A DNA stretch of 17,233 bases, taken from contig CAYSIX010000073.1 of the NCBI GenBank assembly GCA_964431205.1, positions 1 to 17,233 on the forward strand, read 5' to 3'. A program made the translations under genes and the position numbers. Of this stretch, positions 1 through 6,534 are shown piece after piece; position 1 is the stretch's first letter, and every line of letters begins with the position of its first letter. The DNA is from CAYSIX01 sp964431205 (GTDB taxonomy: Bacteria > Planctomycetota > Phycisphaerae > Phycisphaerales > Phycisphaeraceae). The notes below the pieces were generated by a model that was not told the DNA's origin, did no database searches, and worked only from the letters and a program-made list of their open reading frames with translations.

Positions 1-19
1 GGGGTCGGTTCCGGCCCGT

Positions 20-48
20 TTGCCGGGGGCAGGGGTGATCGGTAGTCT
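20..48 (+). promoter_or_regulatory. Possible sigma70-type promoter for the Hc1-like gene
   Basis: A TTGCCG hexamer (20-25) and a TAGTCT hexamer (43-48) are separated by exactly 17 bases, upstream of the small Hc1-like gene. They match the consensus at 4/6 and 3/6 positions. This would leave a leader of about 55 nt. The match is weak and rests only on spacing and position. Confidence 0.25.
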
Positions 49-108
49 AGGTCGCCGTTAGGGGCAGGGAGAGAGACAGCGCCACGGACCACGCACCAGG
101 AGACAATC

Positions 109-291
109 ATGCTCGAGACATACGAACAGCTCAAGCGGCTGGTGGACGGGATCGACGACGACATCCGCAAGGCCGCGGGGGGCAACAAGGCCGCGGGCAC
201 ACGGGTGCGCAAGCAGATGCAGGAGATCAAGAACGTGGCGCAGGAGCTGCGGGTGAAGGTTCTGGAGACCCGTGAGGGGGACAACGGCTGA
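109..291 (+). CDS. Hc1-like (histone H1-like) mini-protein
   Basis: This 60-residue, charged, helical protein has no signal peptide and no membrane segment. Residues 25-34 read GNKAAGTRVR, followed by a Lys/Gln/Glu-rich helix. This resembles the N-terminal domain of chlamydial histone H1-like Hc1, in which a GNKAA-x-RVR stretch follows a short acidic helix. The long Lys/Ala-rich DNA-condensing tail of Hc1 is absent, so only the conserved core is encoded. Short tail-less relatives of this kind occur in Planctomycetota (recalled family knowledge, not searched). A nucleoid-associated or protein-binding role is inferred and not demonstrated. The start is supported by AGGAG at 98-102, six bases before the ATG. 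The next gene starts about 125 nt downstream, with no obvious SD. Confidence 0.75.
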   Translation: MLETYEQLKRLVDGIDDDIRKAAGGNKAAGTRVRKQMQEIKNVAQELRVKVLETREGDNG

Positions 292-416
292 ATCGCTGGC
301 GTGTCGGGGCCGGGCCGGCGAGGGTCGCGGGCCGACCGGGCCGTCACCGGGCCGACATCTGGCCCTCCTTTCGCGCAGGTGACCGCGCCGGCGTCCCGGC
401 GCCGGTCGGATCGTTC

Positions 417-911
417 ATGGCATCACCGCCCCTGTTTGACATCAGCGAGGTGGACTTCGACCGGCCGCGGTACGACGCCGCCGCCATCGAGGCGGTCAAC
501 CCCCATCGGGGCGCGATGCGTCTGATCGATGCGGTGGTCTGGGAGTCGGCCGATGCGCTGGATTACGTGGCCTACCACGACGTGCGCGACGACGAGTTCT
601 GGGTCCCCGGGCACATCCCGGGTCGGCCGCTGTTTCCCGGCGTGCTGATGATCGAGGCGGCGGCGCAGGTGGCCAGCTTCGTGTGCCTGCGGAAGCTGGG
701 CGATCAGAAGTTCATGGGCTTCGCGGGGGTGGACGGGGTGAAGTTTCGCGGCCAGGTGCGCCCGGGGGATCGATTCATCGTCCTGTNNNNNNNNNNCCAC
801 TCGTCGGGCCGCGAGCTGGAGCTGCGACGTCGGCGGTCCGTCTCTCAGACGCAGGGATGGGTCAACGACCAGCTCGTCTTCGAGGGCCAGATCACGGGCA
901 TGCCGATCTGA
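417..911 (+). CDS. FabZ-like 3-hydroxyacyl-ACP dehydratase (hot-dog fold), interrupted by assembly gap
   Basis: The predicted 164-residue protein matches the FabZ/FabA hot-dog family. Residues 65-80 read GHIPGRPLFPGVLMIE, with the catalytic His66 and Glu80, and are followed by AAAQVAS of the central helix. Residue 105 onward (VDGVKFRGQVRPGDRF) fits the second half of the fold, and the C-terminus ends GQITGMPI. Such enzymes remove water from 3-hydroxyacyl-ACP in fatty-acid synthesis in the cytosol. A 10-N gap falls at residues 124-127. Both sides are in the same frame if the gap is really 10 nt. The stretch between PGDRF and the C-terminal strand looks about seven residues longer than in E. 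coli FabZ (from memory), so the sequence next to the gap may be unreliable. No good SD precedes the ATG at 417. An 8-bp hairpin follows the stop directly. It could also be a related dehydratase or thioesterase paralogue. Confidence 0.82.
   Translation: MASPPLFDISEVDFDRPRYDAAAIEAVNPHRGAMRLIDAVVWESADALDYVAYHDVRDDEFWVPGHIPGRPLFPGVLMIEAAAQVASFVCLRKLGDQKFMGFAGVDGVKFRGQVRPGDRFIVLXXXXHSSGRELELRRRRSVSQTQGWVNDQLVFEGQITGMPI
787..796. other. Assembly gap (10 N) inside the FabZ-like gene
   Basis: Ten consecutive N bases. The round length suggests a placeholder of unknown true size. It interrupts the FabZ-like coding region after the PGDRFIVL segment. Confidence 0.97.
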
Positions 912-938
912 GCCGGGCCGTGGGGCGGGTGGCCCGGC
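912..938 (+). terminator. Hairpin directly after the FabZ-like stop codon
   Basis: GCCGGGCC (912-919) and GGCCCGGC (931-938) form a perfect 8-bp GC stem with an 11-nt loop. The stem begins on the base after the TGA stop. There is no T-run, so it is not a canonical intrinsic terminator. It may act as a processing or stability hairpin, or as a U-tract-independent terminator. Confidence 0.4.
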
Positions 939-980
939 GCGACGAAGCGTGGTCCGGCTGGGCGCGCATATCGCTTGCGT

Positions 981-986
981 TATCAT
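981..986 (+). promoter_or_regulatory. Possible -10 element for the oxidoreductase operon
   Basis: TATCAT at 981-986 matches the -10 consensus at 5/6 positions in otherwise GC-rich sequence. It lies after the FabZ-like hairpin and about 70 nt before the first oxidoreductase ATG. No convincing -35 hexamer is seen at 16-18 bp, so the call is tentative. Confidence 0.3.
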
Positions 987-1053
987 GCCGACCCGGGGCA
1001 GTCGCGGCGGGGGTCGCGCACGGGCATCGCAGGTTTCGTCAGGAGCTGGCCAC

Positions 1054-2253
1054 ATGGCAGTCAAACCCGTTCACGTGGCATTGATCGGCTCGAAGTTCAT
1101 GGGCCGCACGCACTCGAACGCGTACCTGAAGGTCCCGCGGTTCTTCGACCTGCCCCGGCAGCCGGTGATGCACACGATCGCCGCCCGCAGCGCCGAGGAG
1201 CTGCGCGACTTCGCCCACCGCTGGGGCTGGCAGAACTGGACCACGGACTGGCGCAGCCTCTGCGAGGACGACCAGATCGAGCTGGTGGACGTCGGCACGC
1301 CGAACCACGTGCACCGCGACCAGGCGGTCGCCGCGCTGGAGGCGGGCAAGCACGTGGCGTGCGAGAAGCCGCTGGCCGGCACGCTCGACGACGCGCGGCA
1401 GATGCTCCAGGCGGCCAAAAGGCGAAAGAAACAAAAGACGTTCGTCTGGTACAACTACCGGCGGACGCCCGCGGTGGCGCTGGCGCACCAGATGGTCCGC
1501 GCGGGGAAGCTGGGGCGGATCTACCACGTCCGCTGCTTTTATCTGCAGGACTGGGCCGGGCCCGACACCCCGCTGCTGTGGCGGTTCCAGGGCAAGGTCG
1601 CCGGCTCCGGGCCGCTGGGCGACCTGGCGGCGCACAGCATCGACATGGCGCGGTTCATCACCGGCGACGAGATCGACGAGGTGACCGGGGCGCTGATGGA
1701 GACGTTCATCAAGCAGCGGCCGGTGCTGGCCGGCGGCGCGGGCAGCGAGATCTCCGGCGCCGGCGCCACGACCAAGCGCTCGCGCAAGGCCCGCAGCACC
1801 GTCGAGGACGCCGTCGTCTTCACCGCCCGGTTCAAGGGCGGCGCGCTGGCGACGTTCGAGGCCACGCGCCTGGCCACCGGGGAGAAGAACGGCAACAAGA
1901 TCGAGATCCACGGCGAGAAGGGCGGGCTCCGCTTCAACTTCCAGCGCATGCCCGAGCTGCAGTGGTACGACGCGACGCTGCCCACCGCCGAGCAGGGCTG
2001 GTCCACGATCAACGTCTCGGACGGCAACGCCGGCCACCCCTACGCCGACGCCTGGTGGCCCGTCGCCCACCCCATCGGGTACGAGCACGGGTTCATCAAC
2101 ATGGCCGCCGACATCATGCGGGTCCTGGCCGGTCATAAGCCGGTCGTGCCCCTTCCCGATTTCGAAGACGCGTATCAGACACAGCGTGTGCTGCACGCGG
2201 TGACCGAGTCGGCGAAGAACCGATGCCCGGTCAAGCTCAGCCAGGTCCGTTGA
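1054..2253 (+). CDS. Gfo/Idh/MocA-family NAD(P)-dependent oxidoreductase (first of tandem pair)
   Basis: This is a 399-residue cytosolic oxidoreductase. The N-terminal Rossmann region begins VALIGSKFMGRTHSNAY (residues 8-24). It has the family's EKP signature in CEKPLAG (residues 103-109), where Lys105 is the usual catalytic or cofactor-contacting residue. The C-terminal alpha/beta domain contains GDLAAHSIDMARF (residues 189-201), with the conserved Asp and His194. The family oxidises or epimerises sugars, inositols and related polyols using NAD(P); the substrate cannot be read from the sequence. ATG 1054 is chosen over the in-frame GTG at 949 because AGGAG (1041-1045) lies eight bases upstream and the Rossmann strand starts immediately. 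A basic, low-complexity insertion near residues 222-250 (Gly/Ala then Lys/Arg) is notable. The next oxidoreductase starts 41 nt downstream, suggesting co-transcription. Confidence 0.9.
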   Translation: MAVKPVHVALIGSKFMGRTHSNAYLKVPRFFDLPRQPVMHTIAARSAEELRDFAHRWGWQNWTTDWRSLCEDDQIELVDVGTPNHVHRDQAVAALEAGKHVACEKPLAGTLDDARQMLQAAKRRKKQKTFVWYNYRRTPAVALAHQMVRAGKLGRIYHVRCFYLQDWAGPDTPLLWRFQGKVAGSGPLGDLAAHSIDMARFITGDEIDEVTGALMETFIKQRPVLAGGAGSEISGAGATTKRSRKARSTVEDAVVFTARFKGGALATFEATRLATGEKNGNKIEIHGEKGGLRFNFQRMPELQWYDATLPTAEQGWSTINVSDGNAGHPYADAWWPVAHPIGYEHGFINMAADIMRVLAGHKPVVPLPDFEDAYQTQRVLHAVTESAKNRCPVKLSQVR

Positions 2254-2294
2254 CGCGGCCGATCGCCGCGTCCCGCTTTTTGGGAGTCAAGCTC

Positions 2295-3335
2295 ATGCCC
2301 AGCATGGTCAAGTACGGCATCATCGGTTGTGGCGCGATCGCCCAGCGCCGCCACGTCCCCGAGGGCGCGGCCAACGCCCGTTCAAAGATCGTCGCCGTCA
2401 TGGACCCCCTGGCCAAACGCGCCAAGGAGGTCGCCGCGCAGTACGACGCCCAGCCCTTCACCGACCATCGCCAGATGCTCGAACAGGCCGACCTCGACGC
2501 CGTCGTCGTCTGCTCGCCCAACAAGTACCACGCGCCTCAGACGATCGACGCGCTGCGCGCCGGCAAGCACGTGCTGTGCGAGAAGCCCATGGCCACCACC
2601 CGCGCCGACGGCAAGAAGATGATCGCCGAGGCCGACAAGGCCAAACGCTTCCTCATGATCGGGCTCAACCAGCGCCTCATGCCCGCGCACGTCAAGGCCC
2701 GCGAGATCCTCAAGAGCAAGAGCCTCGGCCAGGTGCTGACCTTCCGCACCGCCTTCCAGCACCCCGGGCCCGACGGCTGGTCCATCGACGGCGCCAAGAG
2801 CTGGTTCTTCGACCGCGACGAGGCCGTCATGGGCGCCACTGGCGACCTCGGCGTCCACAAGGCCGACCTCATGCGCTACCTGCTCGGCGAGGAGTTCGTC
2901 CGGGTCGGCGGGTTCATCACCACCCTCGACAAGAAGCGCGGCGGCAAGCCGCTCGAGCTCGACGACAACGCCCACCTGACTCTGCGAAGCCAGTCCGGCG
3001 TCGTCGGCACCCTCGCCGTGAGCTGGACCAACTACGGCTCCGAATCCAACGACACCATCGTCTACTGCTCCAAGGGCGTGCTGGCCATCGGCACGGACCC
3101 GACCTACGGCGTCATCGTCTACCACCGCAACGGCGACCGCGAGCTGCACCAGGTCGGCGAGATGGCCTCCAACGTCAAGCAGGTCGCCAGCGGCGTCATC
3201 GACTCGTTCACCGAGTCCATCCTCAAGAAGCGAAAGCCCGAGATCGACGGCATGGAGGGCTACCGCTGCCTGGACATCATCCTCACCGCCATGGAGGCCG
3301 CCCAGCAGGGCAAGGTGCTCAAGATCGAGCACTGA
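2295..3335 (+). CDS. Gfo/Idh/MocA-family NAD(P)-dependent oxidoreductase (second of tandem pair)
   Basis: This is a 346-residue oxidoreductase with the canonical nucleotide-binding loop GCGAIAQRRH (residues 11-20). It has the EKP motif in CEKPMATT (residues 95-102) and the C-terminal catalytic helix GDLGVHKADLMRYLLG (residues 183-198), where His188 matches the family's active-site His. The length is typical for the family. ATG 2295 is preferred because GGGAG (2282-2286) lies eight bases upstream. ATG 2304, three codons later, is possible. The protein differs clearly from its upstream neighbour, so this is a pair of family members and not a recent duplication. The two probably act in the same sugar or polyol conversion. 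The substrate is unknown. Confidence 0.9.
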   Translation: MPSMVKYGIIGCGAIAQRRHVPEGAANARSKIVAVMDPLAKRAKEVAAQYDAQPFTDHRQMLEQADLDAVVVCSPNKYHAPQTIDALRAGKHVLCEKPMATTRADGKKMIAEADKAKRFLMIGLNQRLMPAHVKAREILKSKSLGQVLTFRTAFQHPGPDGWSIDGAKSWFFDRDEAVMGATGDLGVHKADLMRYLLGEEFVRVGGFITTLDKKRGGKPLELDDNAHLTLRSQSGVVGTLAVSWTNYGSESNDTIVYCSKGVLAIGTDPTYGVIVYHRNGDRELHQVGEMASNVKQVASGVIDSFTESILKKRKPEIDGMEGYRCLDIILTAMEAAQQGKVLKIEH

Positions 3336-3403
3336 CCGGCTGGACCGCCGCCCGTCGCCGGGCTACGGTTTTGTGGGTGTCCTGAACACGATCGGAGGCA
3401 GTC

Positions 3404-4168
3404 ATGAGACGCAGACGAGGCCGGGTGGCGGTGTGGGCGTGTGCGGCGGTGGTCGGCGCGATCGCGGTCGCGCCGGCGTGGGCCGACGACGAGGACGATC
3501 GGCCGACGCTGGTGGTCGGCGGGCAGGGCGAGGTCGCGGTCGAGCCGGACCAGACGATCGTGCAGCTCGGCGCGACCATTCAGGAAGAAGAAGCCGAGGC
3601 GGCGCAACAGGCCGTGAACGAAATCATGGCCGAGGTGATCGACCGGCTCGAAGACCTGGACATCCCGGAGAAGCGGATCCAGACGGCGCGGCTGACGTTG
3701 CAGCCGGTGTACGACGATCGGCGGCCCCGCGAGGCGGAGGGCGAGCCGCGGATCATCGGGTATCGCGCGATGAATGTCGTGCGCGTGACGATCGACGGCG
3801 TCGAGGGCGTCGGCGAGGTGATCGACGCGTGCGTCGCCGCCGGGGCGAATCAGCTCCAGTCGGTGTCTTTTTCGCTTGAGGACGACACAGCCGCGCGCCA
3901 CCGCTCGATGCGCAAGGCGGTTCAGGACGCGCAGGCCAAGGCGAAGGTCCTGGCCGAGGCGATGGGGGTGCGGCTCAGCGCGGTGCGGACCGTCGTGGAA
4001 GGGAACGTGCAGACGGCTCGGTATGCCGGCCAAAGCGCGATGGCGCTCGCGGGGATGGCTATGGAAACTTCGGCTCGAGCTACCACCGTCCAGCCCGGCG
4101 AGGTGCGCGTGCGGGCGAACGTGACGGTCGTGTATCTGATCGAGGACGTCGCGCTCGGCGGCGATTGA
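3404..4168 (+). CDS. SIMPL-domain (DUF541) periplasmic protein
   Basis: This 254-residue exported protein has a Sec signal peptide at residues 1-27: an Arg-rich start, a hydrophobic core, and AWA before DDEDD. The mature part fits the SIMPL/DUF541 family. It has an opening strand around residues 36-58 (VGGQGEVAVEPDQTIVQLGA), a long amphipathic helix, an RIQTARLTLQPVYD segment (residues 92-105), and a closing strand ending VRVRANVTVVYLIE. The family is periplasmic or outer-membrane associated and its biochemical role is poorly defined; the best-known relatives are linked to signalling or stress phenotypes. GGAGG at 3394-3398 lies five bases before the ATG. It sits 68 nt after the oxidoreductase and may be read from the same transcript. 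Confidence 0.85.
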   Translation: MRRRRGRVAVWACAAVVGAIAVAPAWADDEDDRPTLVVGGQGEVAVEPDQTIVQLGATIQEEEAEAAQQAVNEIMAEVIDRLEDLDIPEKRIQTARLTLQPVYDDRRPREAEGEPRIIGYRAMNVVRVTIDGVEGVGEVIDACVAAGANQLQSVSFSLEDDTAARHRSMRKAVQDAQAKAKVLAEAMGVRLSAVRTVVEGNVQTARYAGQSAMALAGMAMETSARATTVQPGEVRVRANVTVVYLIEDVALGGD

Positions 4169-4211
4169 GCGCCCGGTCCGATAGTGACGCCGCTGCGTGC
4201 GTCGGCGCCCG

Positions 4212-4227
4212 CACGCCGGGGGGCGTG
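4212..4227 (+). terminator. GC hairpin downstream of the SIMPL gene
   Basis: CACGCC (4212-4217) and GGCGTG (4222-4227) form a 6-bp stem around a GGGG loop, in the 123-nt space between the SIMPL gene and the kinase. No T-run follows. It could attenuate or end the upstream transcript. Confidence 0.25.
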
Positions 4228-4291
4228 ACGGGGTCCGGCTTCAGCCCCGCCCGCGCCTGGTCGATCCTGGGGTGGACCACCCGAGGTGCCG

Positions 4292-5254
4292 ATGAGCTTG
4301 GCCGCCCCGACGCTAGACTGGGCCCCCGTGCAGAAGAGTCGGCCCCGTATCACGACCGAGCAGGCGACCGCGATCGTCCGCCAGTGCCTCGACCCGGCCC
4401 TGACCGTCACCCGCGTGCGCAAGCTGCATGGCGGGATGGTGCACCGCGTCTGCGAGTTCGTGACCGATGGGGAGCCGGCGTCCGTCGTCGCCAAGCTCAA
4501 CTTCCCCGACAAGGCCGACGTGTTCGAGCGCGAGTGCCACATCCTCGAGTGGTACCGCCAGCACACGGCCTTTCCCGTGCCCGAGCCGCTGGCCCGCGTC
4601 CAACCCACCGACGCGTTCCGGGGCACCGGCCTGCTGCTGGAAAGGATCCACGGGCCCAACCTCTCCGACGCGCGCCTTAGTCCCACCGGGTTCCGCCGGA
4701 TTCAGCACGAGCTGGCCCACCACGTCGCCGAGCTGCACGCGCACCGGCGACCGACCTACGGCCCGGCGCTCGAGCCCACCGGGCCCGCGCGCTGGATCGA
4801 CGTGTTCCGCCCCACCTTCCAGCGCGAGTTCCTCGCCGTCCGCGACATGCTCTCCAGCCCGTGCCGCCGCGTCGTCGCCCACGTGCTCGACCACCTCGAG
4901 GCCTGGATTCCCGAAGCGCCCGACCCCGGGCCCACGCTGGTCCACGGCGACCTGTGGGCGACCAACATCCTCGTCGACGACCGGCACCCCGATCAGCCGC
5001 GCATCCTCGCCTTCATCGATTGCGGCGCCAGCTACTGCGACCCCGAATACGAGCTGGCGTACCTGCGCATCTTCCGAACCGCCCACGACGAGTTCTTCCA
5101 GCGATACGCCCGCCGACACCCGCTCCGCCCCGGGTTCGACCGTCGCTGCCGCGTGTACTGGCTCAACACCATGATGCTGCACGTGCGGATGTTCGGCGAT
5201 CAATACATCCAGGCGTGCGAGGACCTGGCCGAGCAGCTCCGCCGTCTGGCGTGA
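4292..5254 (+). CDS. Fructosamine-kinase/aminoglycoside-phosphotransferase-fold kinase
   Basis: This 320-residue cytosolic kinase has the APH/fructosamine-kinase fold. Residues 65-70 (VVAKLN) carry the probable ATP-binding Lys68. The Brenner-type catalytic loop is HGDLWATN (218-225), with catalytic Asp220. The metal-binding Asp243 lies in FIDCGASYCDPEYELAYLRIF (residues 241-261). The HGDLW loop and the downstream FFQRYARRHPLRPGF segment resemble fructosamine kinases (PF03881), which phosphorylate sugar-amine adducts on glycated proteins or small molecules. Those enzymes usually have ID-P-A where this protein has IDCG, so the substrate is uncertain. ATG 4292 is preferred over GTG 4286 because CGAGG (4282-4286) then sits five bases upstream. 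Nothing suggests an antibiotic-resistance function. Confidence 0.8.
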   Translation: MSLAAPTLDWAPVQKSRPRITTEQATAIVRQCLDPALTVTRVRKLHGGMVHRVCEFVTDGEPASVVAKLNFPDKADVFERECHILEWYRQHTAFPVPEPLARVQPTDAFRGTGLLLERIHGPNLSDARLSPTGFRRIQHELAHHVAELHAHRRPTYGPALEPTGPARWIDVFRPTFQREFLAVRDMLSSPCRRVVAHVLDHLEAWIPEAPDPGPTLVHGDLWATNILVDDRHPDQPRILAFIDCGASYCDPEYELAYLRIFRTAHDEFFQRYARRHPLRPGFDRRCRVYWLNTMMLHVRMFGDQYIQACEDLAEQLRRLA

Positions 5255-5331
5255 GGTGACGCCACTGACCCGCCACGCTACGCCTCACGGACGCGCTCGA
5301 AGGACCTGGGCCCACGTCGGCGAGCGCGTCG

Positions 5332-5349
5332 GCGGGCAGGTTTGCCCGC
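5332..5349. terminator. Hairpin between convergent genes (possible bidirectional terminator)
   Basis: GCGGGCA (5332-5338) and TGCCCGC (5343-5349) form a 7-bp perfect stem with a GGTT loop. It lies in the 148-nt space where the kinase gene (plus) and the lipoprotein gene (minus) converge. The position suits a shared terminator, but neither strand has a U-tract. Confidence 0.35.
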
Positions 5350-5402
5350 GGCTCCAGCCGTGACGCAACGCGTCGTCGACGCTGCCGAACTCTTGTCCGC
5401 CG

Positions 5403-6431
5403 CTATCGCTCCGCCGCCTCGCGAATCCGCCGCGACGCCTCCTCCGGCTCCACGGGTTGCGACAGCGGCAGCAGCGACCACGTCACCGTGTTCGTCAGCG
5501 TCGAGCCGACGTCCAGCGGCACGAACGGGCTCAGAAGCTCCAGCTCCGTGTAGTTGTCGTCCGAGTACACCTGCACCGACGAGCCGTCGGGGTACTCCGC
5601 GGCGGGATCGAAGCGTGTCCGCTGCAGGAAGATCACGTCGTTGTACACGCCGGCGACCCAGGCGCCCAGGGCCCCGATCTTCGCCCCGCCGGACTGCGTC
5701 GGCGTCCAGGCCACGGCCTGCGCGTCCTCGATGGTTTTCACAAGATCGTCGAGCTTCCGGGCCTCGCTCATGCCGATCCAGGGCCCGGGCGGGCCGGTGG
5801 GCCGGCCGGCGTCGAGCAGGACGTACCGCGGACGTTGCGTCTGCGTCACCGTCCAGTTCGTGACGCCGAACGGCGAGTCCGCGACGCGCGTCGTCCGGTT
5901 GATGATCGTCAGCGACGCGCCGCGATCGGGCAGGCGGACCTCGCGGCGAACCACGACGCCGAGGTGCGGGCTGCGCCGGCTCTCGATCACGACGTGACGG
6001 TCCGACCGCTCGACGAGCCACCACGGGCCGCCGTCGATGATCCCGTCGGGCGGCCAGGGCCCGCCGCCGTACGCCTGCGGCCAGAGCGTCTGCACCGTCG
6101 GCCAGAGCTTGTCTCCGCCGATGTTGCTGTAGGACCGGCCGTGGGCCTCGTATTTCTCGTCCGCCCCCGCGACCGTGTTGAGCCACAGCAGGTTACGCCC
6201 GCCGGCGGGGCCGAAGTGCACGATGCGCCCGACGCTGGGCGCGACCGCGACGTCGATCGTGCCGTTGCTCAGCCGCACCGCGTCGGGGAACGTCGGCGGC
6301 GCGTGGTTCGCGGATGGGTCGGCGTGGTCGGGCGTGGTGGTACACGCCGGCAAGACGATGGCCAGCGCGAGCGTTGCGATGGCCGGCGCGTGGCCGGCGG
6401 GGATTCGCGGCAGGGATCGGCAACGGGCGAT
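5403..6431 (-). CDS. DUF4380-like lipoprotein, N-terminus lost in assembly gap
   Basis: The body resembles DUF4380-type, galactose-mutarotase-like beta-sandwich proteins. It opens with a strand region (VRLSNGTIDVAVAPSVGRIV), then FGPAGGRNLLWLN, an IGGDKLWP motif, WPPDGIIDGGPW and, late in the protein, TNTVTWSLLPL. The frame stays open upstream of the TTG at 6353. It encodes a hydrophobic run APAIATLALAIVLPAC, which is a signal peptide with a lipobox (LPAC); Cys is at 6342-6344. No usual start codon lies between this and the N gap (6433-6442), so the true start is in or just beyond the gap, and the left-hand limit given is only the edge of known sequence. Starting at TTG 6353 would remove the signal peptide. 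The protein is probably a cell-envelope lipoprotein that binds or processes sugars. The tRNA lies immediately upstream on the same strand. Confidence 0.72.
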   Translation of the reverse strand: MARCRSLPRIPAGHAPAIATLALAIVLPACTTTPDHADPSANHAPPTFPDAVRLSNGTIDVAVAPSVGRIVHFGPAGGRNLLWLNTVAGADEKYEAHGRSYSNIGGDKLWPTVQTLWPQAYGGGPWPPDGIIDGGPWWLVERSDRHVVIESRRSPHLGVVVRREVRLPDRGASLTIINRTTRVADSPFGVTNWTVTQTQRPRYVLLDAGRPTGPPGPWIGMSEARKLDDLVKTIEDAQAVAWTPTQSGGAKIGALGAWVAGVYNDVIFLQRTRFDPAAEYPDGSSVQVYSDDNYTELELLSPFVPLDVGSTLTNTVTWSLLPLSQPVEPEEASRRIREAAER

Positions 6432-6432
6432 C

Positions 6433-6442
6433 NNNNNNNNNN
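6433..6442. other. Assembly gap (10 N) upstream of the lipoprotein
   Basis: Ten consecutive N bases lie between the tRNA and the lipoprotein signal peptide. The true length is unknown. The gap removes the start codon and RBS of the lipoprotein gene. Confidence 0.97.
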
Positions 6443-6460
6443 GAGGTGGGGTGGTGGAAG

Positions 6461-6534
6461 TGGCCCCGGCGGGACTCGAACCCGCACTGTCGCGATTTTA
6501 AGTCGCGTGCCTCTGCCGATTGGGCTACGGGGCC
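6461..6534 (-). tRNA. tRNA-Leu(UAA) with a short (5-nt) variable loop
   Basis: On the minus strand the 74-nt sequence folds as a full cloverleaf. The acceptor GGCCCCG pairs with CGGGGCC. The D arm has a 3-bp stem (GCC/GGC) and the loop AATCGGCAGA. The anticodon stem CGCGA/TCGCG holds the loop CTTAAAA, with anticodon TAA at 6498-6500. The T arm is GCGGG-TTCGAGT-CCCGC, the discriminator is A, and no CCA is encoded. Anticodon UAA, A73 and the D-arm layout match bacterial tRNA-Leu. The variable region, however, is only ACAGT, whereas bacterial tRNA-Leu normally has a long class II arm. Its first ten bases overlap the end of hyuB, whose TAG stop is tRNA positions 8-10. It is probably excised from the hyuAB transcript by RNase P. 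Confidence 0.9.

Noticed and set aside
1039..2196. Long minus-strand open frame opposite the first oxidoreductase
   Set aside because: It lies wholly antisense to a gene with clear family motifs. It has Arg/Val/Gly-rich composition typical of GC-rich shadow frames and no domain.
6461..6534. tRNA as an integration (att) site for a mobile element
   Set aside because: No integrase or duplicated tRNA 3' end is found in the window.
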